In this document: positions 57,800-64,000 of the stretch, piece by piece
Numbering within the stretch: the stretch's first letter is position 1
How the letters are laid out: each line of letters begins with the position of its first letter
Source: Enoplolaimus lenunculus
Taxonomy: Eukaryota > Nematoda > Enoplea > Enoplida > Thoracostomopsidae
NCBI GenBank assembly: GCA_030248215.1
Contig: JASANG010000733.1
Location: forward strand, 1 to 64,000
Reading direction: 5' to 3'
Length of the DNA stretch: 64,000 nt
Translations under genes and position numbers: made by a program
The notes under the pieces: model-generated
What the model saw: only the letters and a program-made list of their open reading frames with translations
Told to the model about the DNA's origin: nothing
The model's database searches: none

Positions 57800-57965
57800 G
57801 TACGATACTGCACGGTGACGGGCGGCGTTATACGGGTGACGGACGGTGCCGGACGGTGCTGGACGGTGCGGGACGGTGCCGGACAGTGCTGTGTGGGTGA
57901 CGGACGACGCCGGACGGGTGACGGACGGTGCCGGACGGTACCGTGCGGTTGACAGACGGCACAAG
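57800..57965. repeat. GC-rich minisatellite (GGACGGTGC)
   Basis: About a dozen variants of the 10-11 bp unit GGACGGTGCC, strikingly GC-rich for this AT-rich window. Reads as Arg/Pro/His/Ser on the minus strand; not a gene. Confidence 0.93.
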
Positions 57966-58553
57966 ACGACACCACGCGTCACCAAAAGTATGGCGCAACC
58001 CTGACTATATTTAAACTTGCGGGTAAAATTCATTTTACCATTTCGTTCGAGGTATTTTGATTAGGTACTATCCGATTCTGTTTCCTGTTTCTATGTTCTA
58101 GTTTACGCTTAGTTCCTGGTCACAGATATTCTAAAACACATTTCGATTGTGAAACGGTTTTGGTATTAGCACAACGCTTGGAGACGAATAGTTGGTTTTT
58201 CACCAACAACCACAGCATAAAAAGTGCTTTTCCACAAACGAACGCGTTGTTTCGTTTTGTCTGGCTGTTTTTGGTAAAAAAACAATAATTAGCTTATTTA
58301 ACCATGTGTGGGAATCGAAACAAATCAGGTTACTCGCTAAGCACGCGGAACGGTTGTATCTGGGGTGTCAGTCAACACCAATCAAAAAATATAGAAGTGA
58401 CCCCGACACCCTTAAACATTTACGAAAACTAAATTTTCGTACTCGAATTAAAAAAATGAAATGTGCTGTGTTCCGACTCGCTTCGCTAGACTCTTTTAGG
58501 ATACATACCACAGATAGAATTGCTTATTGGACATGTCGGACCCTTCATTTTAA

Positions 58554-60248
58554 CCCTGAACGGCCCGGCAAAATTTTCACCTTAATCAGCCCAACGGTCT
58601 ACATATGTAGACAACACAACTAACGTTAGTTTTGGCTTATCTCAGGGTGCTCTCCTCCTTTAACTGGCTTGAGACAGTCAGAACTAGTGTTCTGGCGGAG
58701 TTCCACCCGCTCCCCGTCCAGCCTCCCACTGCGGGCGCGTTGTCCAGTTAAGCACAGTCGTTGCACGTTATGGTGCGATTCATGTGGTCCTTGCACACTT
58801 GTTTTCCACATGACGAACAGCTCAATCTCGTAGATTTGCGACAACTTGTGACCTGACATTTGGTCGGTTTACCAGATGTAGAAGGTTCGTTTCGCTTTTG
58901 AGGCAGCCCGTAAGCCATAAATGAATCCTTTGATTTTGCGTAAATTTTTTCACTACTGTAACGTTTGGTCATATTGTCTTGCGCTAGTTGTTCGGCTACT
59001 TTTTCATGAAAACATTGCGTGACTTTTGATATCCGTTCAGTTTCATGACAATGAATGCGTTGTGCAACGCAATATCAATCATATTGAAAACGCAGACTAG
59101 AGGATAACGATTCGTTTTGCGTTTGCAGGTAAAATCATCAATGCAAGAGTCCATTTCATCAACCCCGCCTTTTCCCAAATTATAATCCAAGATAACTGCT
59201 GGTTTTTGTCCTCTCTGCTGGTGCAAACTTCGTTTTTCACATGAACTGAACTTAGTAATAGCACATTTTTATTTTTCTTTGGACAATAAGACGCCAACAT
59301 TATGCGGTTATTGTGGTCCCATAAAAATCGGGTGCTATAGACCTCTTGTTCTTTTGTTGACTTTAGCACCGGAGGTACGCTGCGGCGATTTGCCATTATT
59401 GTGCCTGTGCACTGGAGACATGTTATCGCGATCTGCACCAGCTCTGATTACCACCCCAAGCCAAGCTTTCAGCTCACACATTGGTAGCGTTGAAAAATTG
59501 CGCGCCCGCAGTCGCCTACTAGTGAGTCGCTGAATTGTATGTAAAATGGGCTCGTTTATATAAAGATAAAATGCTTGTGACTCTGTTGTAGGGTTTACTG
59601 CAGTGCCTTCGCGAAAGCTAATTATATTTCTAGCTAACACACGGACAGGCGGTGTTGTAGAATGCCACTCAACACCCGTCGCTGACAAAAACACATTACT
59701 TCCACTAGAAGTCTCGTCCATATCGCTCAACTCACTACTAGATGCGTCCGATTGTTTTTGTAATTCACCATCACTATCTTGCTCATAAATAGCAGCCTCT
59801 TCACTACTGCATTGACCTAACTCAACTGATTCTGAGTCGTCATTTGAACTATTGTCGTCCGGTTTGTCATCTTCTGTCTCTGAATCACTTGGTTCTAATA
59901 CACGTCGTACGACCTCAGTCAAAGATAATTTATGCAAACCTGACATTTCCCTGACTTTACCTCACCATACAAAACCGTGTGTAAGAACAAAACGTTCCAA
60001 TTCTTGTCAAAACTCAAACTATGATCAAATCAACATCTGTCTACATATGTAGACGGTCGGGTTATATAGGTATATGACTCACTGTACAGCAAACTTTTGT
60101 TCCCACAATGCTATAAGTTTTTTATACTACTATAACAGAATAATTATCGATGGAAATTAAACAATAGATTCTTAACTATAGCACCTGCCGAACAATCAAT
60201 TGCCGAACTGGTTATGTCTACATATGTAGACTGTCGGGCCATTGAGGG
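58554..60248 (-). mobile_element. piggyBac-type DNA transposon, internally deleted
   Basis: Flanked on both sides by TTAA (58550-58553 and 60249-60252), the piggyBac target. Ends are imperfect inverted repeats: CCCTGAACGGCCCGGCA on the left and, inverted, CCCTCAATGGCCCGACA on the right. A 16-bp palindrome GTCTACATATGTAGAC stands at 58597-58612, 60039-60054 and 60216-60231, near both ends. At 1.7 kb it is shorter than a full element (normally over 2 kb). It encodes a broken transposase on the minus strand. Confidence 0.93.
58748..59946 (-). pseudogene. piggyBac transposase remnant (DDE_Tnp_1_7)
   Basis: Start at 59946. The N-terminal piece (59946 to about 59420) has an acidic Ser-rich leader and the family segment LTSRRLRARNFSTLPMCELK, then LGVVIRAGADRDN. 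The next segments run in other frames: GTIMANRRSVPP followed by IMLASYCPKKNKNVLLLSS (about 59438-59230), NLGKGGVDEMDSCIDDFT (about 59226-58996) and the Cys-rich end CRKSTRLSCSSCGKQVCKDH (to 58748), the RING-like terminal domain that binds the transposon ends. Between the first two segments the core with the first two catalytic aspartates is missing, and at least three frame changes separate the pieces. About 390 residues remain of roughly 600. It cannot be active as it stands. Confidence 0.9.
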
Positions 60249-60283
60249 TTAAGGTTAACTGTTGACCTCCTGTTTGATTCGCC

Positions 60284-60499
60284 GGCTCATGTATAGAACA
60301 TGGCCGGAACAGTAGTAGAAGCATATTTCTAAGCCTAAGCCTAAGCCTAAGCTTAAGCCTAAGCCTAAGCATAAGCGTATGGATGAGCCTATTCCTAAGC
60401 CTAAGCCTAAGCTTAAGCAAAAAAATTTGGTCTAAAGCTTAAACTGACTATATTATAGCCCCTCCGGAAAACGATCCAGCCCTGTTCTATACATGGGCC
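60284..60499. mobile_element. TTAGGC-bearing MITE, subfamily 3, best copy
   Basis: Ends GGCTCATGTATAGAACATGG and (inverted) GGCCCATGTATAGAACAGGG. Interior AACAGTAGTAGAAGCATATT, CCTAAGCCTAAGCCTAAGC repeats, then GGTCTAAAGCTTAAACTGAC. Starts 32 bp after the TTAA at the right edge of the piggyBac element. Confidence 0.85.
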
Positions 60500-60896
60500 G
60501 GTTCACCTATAAAGCAAAGATCGCTCTCGCGTTTCTGCCCCTGGACACCTCTGCACTGCACGCAATCGCATAGTTTCTTATTTCTATCGTTGAACAAAAC
60601 AACTGATCATTAGAATCGTTTCCGCAAGAAAGACCAATCACGCCATGAGACGCTACAAATGGTACGAAAACTAAAATCTTGTAATTAAGATTTAGTACTA
60701 AAATTATGTTTAGCTTTGCTGGCTATTACCCTCTATTATGCGCGTTGGTCGTCAGAAATTTCTGAATACAAATCTGTTCACGGGTGTATTGAAAACCAAA
60801 ACCGCAAACAGAAACGGAAGACAAAATTTGCTTTGAAAATTCACGGCTTAAACTTTACTACGGAAAAGATGAATTATTTAAATTGCTTTTTCGCAA

Positions 60897-61345
60897 CTGT
60901 AGTGACCCGAATAAGAGGGGAGTACTGATATTTATTTGGCCTCTCCAAAAGGTACCCCTCCTGTTATTTGGTTACGGTCTGTTATTTATTTTTAACCCAC
61001 GCTCCGTCGCCCTTCGTTACTGATATATATCCGGTACTGCAACTATCCGTTGAATTAAACGCTTGTTTGTATTGTATCAAAAGCTTTATAGGCGATGATG
61101 CAAGATTATACTAAGGAATGTACTTTCAAAACTTAAGTAACATTAATATTTCGAACTCAACTTTATTTGGTTCTTGTGTCATTTATGCACTACACTTAAG
61201 GATAATTGACATTTATGGGCTCTAATTATGGTTTAGTGACTCTATCCGCTTACGGACTCATATTACAGATACGGACTCCTATTGATTGGGACTCAAAATG
61301 CGGACCGCCCTGTTTATTATCTCCCTCTTATTCGAGTCACTACAG
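60897..61345 (+). mobile_element. MITE with CTGTAGTGACC ends, full copy
   Basis: 449 bp. Ends CTGTAGTGACCCGAATAAGA and (inverted) CTGTAGTGACTCGAATAAGA. Other copies: 13037-13411 (reverse), 53552-53780 (left half) and 21967-22085 (fragment). The interior has TTATTTTTAACCCACGCTCC and several GACTC/GAGTC motifs. No clear target duplication. Confidence 0.85.
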
Positions 61346-63687
61346 TATGAAAGGCATTAAACATAAAAGTATCCTTGTGACAGTAAAAGTTAAAAAATAA
61401 TTCCCAGATCGAAAAGTGATTAAACGCCTAAAATAGTTACCAATTTTGTGCAAATTGGCCGATAATGCAATTCGCTGGGAGTCTATATTCAAAAACACAA
61501 TATGCATAATTGTGCGCAACGTTTCAGTTTTTTATCTGACCTTTTGTAAACAAAAAAATATTTGCCGACGACATTTTGGCTAAAAATGGTTTGCCTGTTT
61601 TTCAAAGTGTCGTGTTTCTTTTGATTTCCGTTTGACAATTATCGTGACGTTCACGTGTTAATATTTTGTCAGTTTGGAAGGCCAATTGGCTATTTGCCAA
61701 CTCAATCTGACGCGGGGGGGCACAACAATTTTGCGAATGTTCTCCAGTTGAAATATTAAAGTTTGCAACCGGAACGAAAACTTTTCTAGGGTGGCTAAAA
61801 TGTTACAGCGGGCTGAACGTCTCCTGGCTTCCTAGGGTTACGGGCCCGAAGCCCACAAGTGAATACAACCAATTGGGTAAATTTTAAAGAGGAGAGGTCG
61901 CAGAGCAGAGCGCACCCGCCGTATAATGTTGCGAATTAAAGCTAGAACGGTGTTGCCTGATGGGGGGTCAAGGCGCCTGTAGCGCCTTCCAATTGCTTTC
62001 ATATATCTGTTTCTACTTTAAATGTTAGTTGAGACAAATAGGCTTAAAAACAAAACAAAATGTGCTTTTAATTGGCTTAGCCTTTTCCTGAACCAGAATC
62101 CAAACCAGGCACATAAATTTGACATTGAACTGGTTGACGCGTTATGCCTCGAAATAATGCAGAATCCACAATATTTCGCGTGCAGCCTGCTAACAAGATA
62201 ATTGTCGACGAGGCGACGTTAATACAGAACTAAGTTCCGCATTGTTGTTGTTGTTGCTGTTATTGCTAATTACACATATTTTCCGACAAAAGCGAATAAA
62301 GATGGTTAAAATTGAAGAAAAACAGGCTAAACAGTGAACATAGCTTTGTCTACTTGCATCATCGTACAGTTTCAACTGCACTCCAGTTGTAGTTTGGCCA
62401 TCTAATAAGCAGTGGCCAAATTTGAGGGGCACACGTCAGGGCCGCAACTACAGCGGAACGTGGTGTGACAACGTCACTTCTGCAGTCATATTCGACGTCT
62501 CCGCATAAGCCGAGCGCTCTTGCTACAACATTGATGATAGGAAAATTGTTGTGTCCGTCTACTAGAAATTGTTGGTTGCGAGTCTGGCACAAACTCCAGT
62601 ATACGGCCGCCCCAATCCCAACTCCAATATTTATACTACGTTTACAACACTTTTAGTTGTAAATAAATATGCCAGTGTAAATGAGATGAAAGAAATGTTT
62701 TCGGAAATTTTTGGCTTTATTTTTGAAAATTCACATTATGGTGTTAGTGCGCCCAAATCTTGACAATAACTCGTTCACCAATTGTCTGATTGCAAAAAAT
62801 TTGACACGACTGGATTCAACTCCGCACGCTGCATCGAACGGTATATAAGTTGTTAAACTTTTTGACAAAAAATTTGTATTGGTTCCCACAAAGGGATACA
62901 TTGGGCCTTAAAATTGGAACTTTTCAAAAATGTAAATTTAGGCGTGAAATGATCAGGTGAGGTGTTGAGAAGCTCAAATATGCAGAAATTTTCCAAATCG
63001 AACCATTTCTGGGCAAGTGCGGGCTGGGGGGATAACGGAAAACACCCCATCGTTTTTTGGCTCCAGACGTTTCATTCACGTGTTTTCTAAATTTTAGTAC
63101 GGGTACCTACAATATGCAAGCTTTGATAAATAGATACACAGCAAATTAAAACCATTAATCAGTTCGCATTCCCATGTTACACTAAATTTCTTCAGAATTT
63201 ATGACGTCTACACAGTAGTGCGCAAAAGTTTTAAAGCAACAATCAAAGCCTAAAGGTAGAAGAAAATTAAACGTTTAGTACTATAAATTGTACTAATCGC
63301 TAGCGGATAAATTGTACTTAAGTTTAACGCGAGTTTAAGTAAACTTATTTTTAGATTAAGTAACACGTGCAGCCGAGAAATTATGTGTACCAAAGAGTTC
63401 ACTCAGTTTAGCTTAAACTAAAAATACGTAAGATTTTAAATTAGTTTAAGCGTAAACCTACCCGTTGGTTCAGTTTTATTCTAGAAACTTAGTTTAATAC
63501 TGCTGGATTAGTTTAAGCTTAAATCAAGTTAGTATAAGCTTTTAGAGAGTACAGACTAATAAAAAGTTTATTAAGTTGAAGCATCGCCAAATGAATGTAA
63601 TACCACAACGGCGGGTAGGATGTTTTCATTGGGCGACAGTTAAATTGAGGGACTTGGAGGCAGGTTGGGGAGGTTTAGGTTTATGTT
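61346..63687. other. no gene recognised
   Basis: Includes a probable CCCGTAGCCA-family relic (about 61700-61850), a GTT-rich microsatellite near 62240 and foldback-family sequence at 62790-63060. No exon match. Confidence 0.5.
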
Positions 63688-63915
63688 TATACTGTAAATT
63701 TCAGTGAGTTGATTTCAACTCAAAATGAGTTGAATCACTCAGTCTGAGTTAGGACTATCAAAACTCAAAATTTTGGGTTGATCGACTCATCCAGAGTCAA
63801 CTCAACTGAGACTGCGAATCAACTCCACTCAGGGTGAGGTAATGTTTACTGATATTAATTCACAAATAACTCGCTGGTTGAATTGATTAATCAACTCATT
63901 GCAATTTACAGTGTA
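63688..63915. mobile_element. MITE with TACACTGTAAA ends, second copy
   Basis: Ends TATACTGTAAATTTCAGTGA and (inverted) TACACTGTAAATTGCAATGA. Shares the GAGTTGAATCACTCAGTCTG interior (inverted) with the copy at 18033. Confidence 0.8.
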
Positions 63916-64000
63916 GGCTTTACTTAGACTTTATAGGCTTAAGTGTAGGCTTTACTTAGACTTTATAGGCTTAGAAGGCACACCTTTGCGGTTAACATGG
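63916..64000. mobile_element. TTAGGC-bearing element cut by the window end
   Basis: Two copies of a unit of about 43 bp (GTAGGCTTTACTTAGACTTT then ATAGGCTTA) followed by GCACACCTTTGCGGTTAACATGG, which resembles the right end of the subfamily 2 elements. Confidence 0.6.

Noticed and set aside
57631-58033. Pro/Arg/His-rich minus-strand open frames
   Set aside because: Translation of the GC-rich minisatellite.
58192-58623. 143-codon + strand open frame
   Set aside because: Its end runs into the piggyBac left end and palindrome; the first 120 codons match nothing I know and show no exon borders.
1-64000. Retroviral, LTR, LINE or Polinton-type elements
   Set aside because: No reverse transcriptase, integrase, capsid or long terminal repeats were recognised; the mobile DNA seen is all inverted-repeat type.

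Overview
The window is AT-rich animal DNA with spliced genes, long introns and dense small repeats. It carries most of one gene on the + strand (a MYRF-family membrane-bound transcription factor, 16 exons, 264-13512, 5' end outside the window), one whole gene on the - strand (an EVI5-family TBC RabGAP, 18 exons, 46514 down to 25849, 987 codons) and the last two exons of a third, - strand gene with a GSKIP domain (53525-50930). I found these by matching exon translations to remembered family sequences and by splice sites; no search was run. Nothing bacterial, no rRNA, no CRISPR array and no retroviral or LTR element was recognised.

Layout: 1-13512 MYRF with many short inverted-repeat elements in its introns; 13513-14330 its probable 3' UTR; 14331-25848 a gene-poor, repeat-rich gap between the convergent 3' ends of MYRF and EVI5; 25849-46514 EVI5; 46515-50929 repeats between EVI5 and the GSKIP-domain gene, with a perfect 216-bp TTAGGC array; 50930-53525 the GSKIP-domain exons, whose intron holds a 1-kb element with about 25 copies of a 35-bp unit; 53526-58553 minisatellites and small elements; 58554-60248 an internally deleted piggyBac transposon; 60249-64000 further small elements.

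Organism: an invertebrate metazoan is likely. TTAGGC is the nematode-type telomere unit, but here it is spread by transposon-like elements that share the ends GGCCCATGT, so it does not by itself prove a nematode. The three genes have no obvious joint pathway: MYRF is a self-cleaving ER-anchored transcription factor, EVI5 a Rab GTPase-activating protein, and GSKIP-domain proteins bind GSK3 and PKA regulatory subunits.

The most unusual structures are: (1) a 49-bp tandem repeat that copies the 3' splice site of a MYRF exon five extra times, each copy joining an acceptor to a donor-like sequence; (2) at least a dozen TTAGGC-bearing inverted-repeat elements in three related subfamilies, one grown to about 25 tandem units inside a gene; (3) TTAA-flanked inverted-repeat elements that carry tRNA-like sequence; (4) a half-kilobase minisatellite built of E2F-like GGCGGGAAA units.
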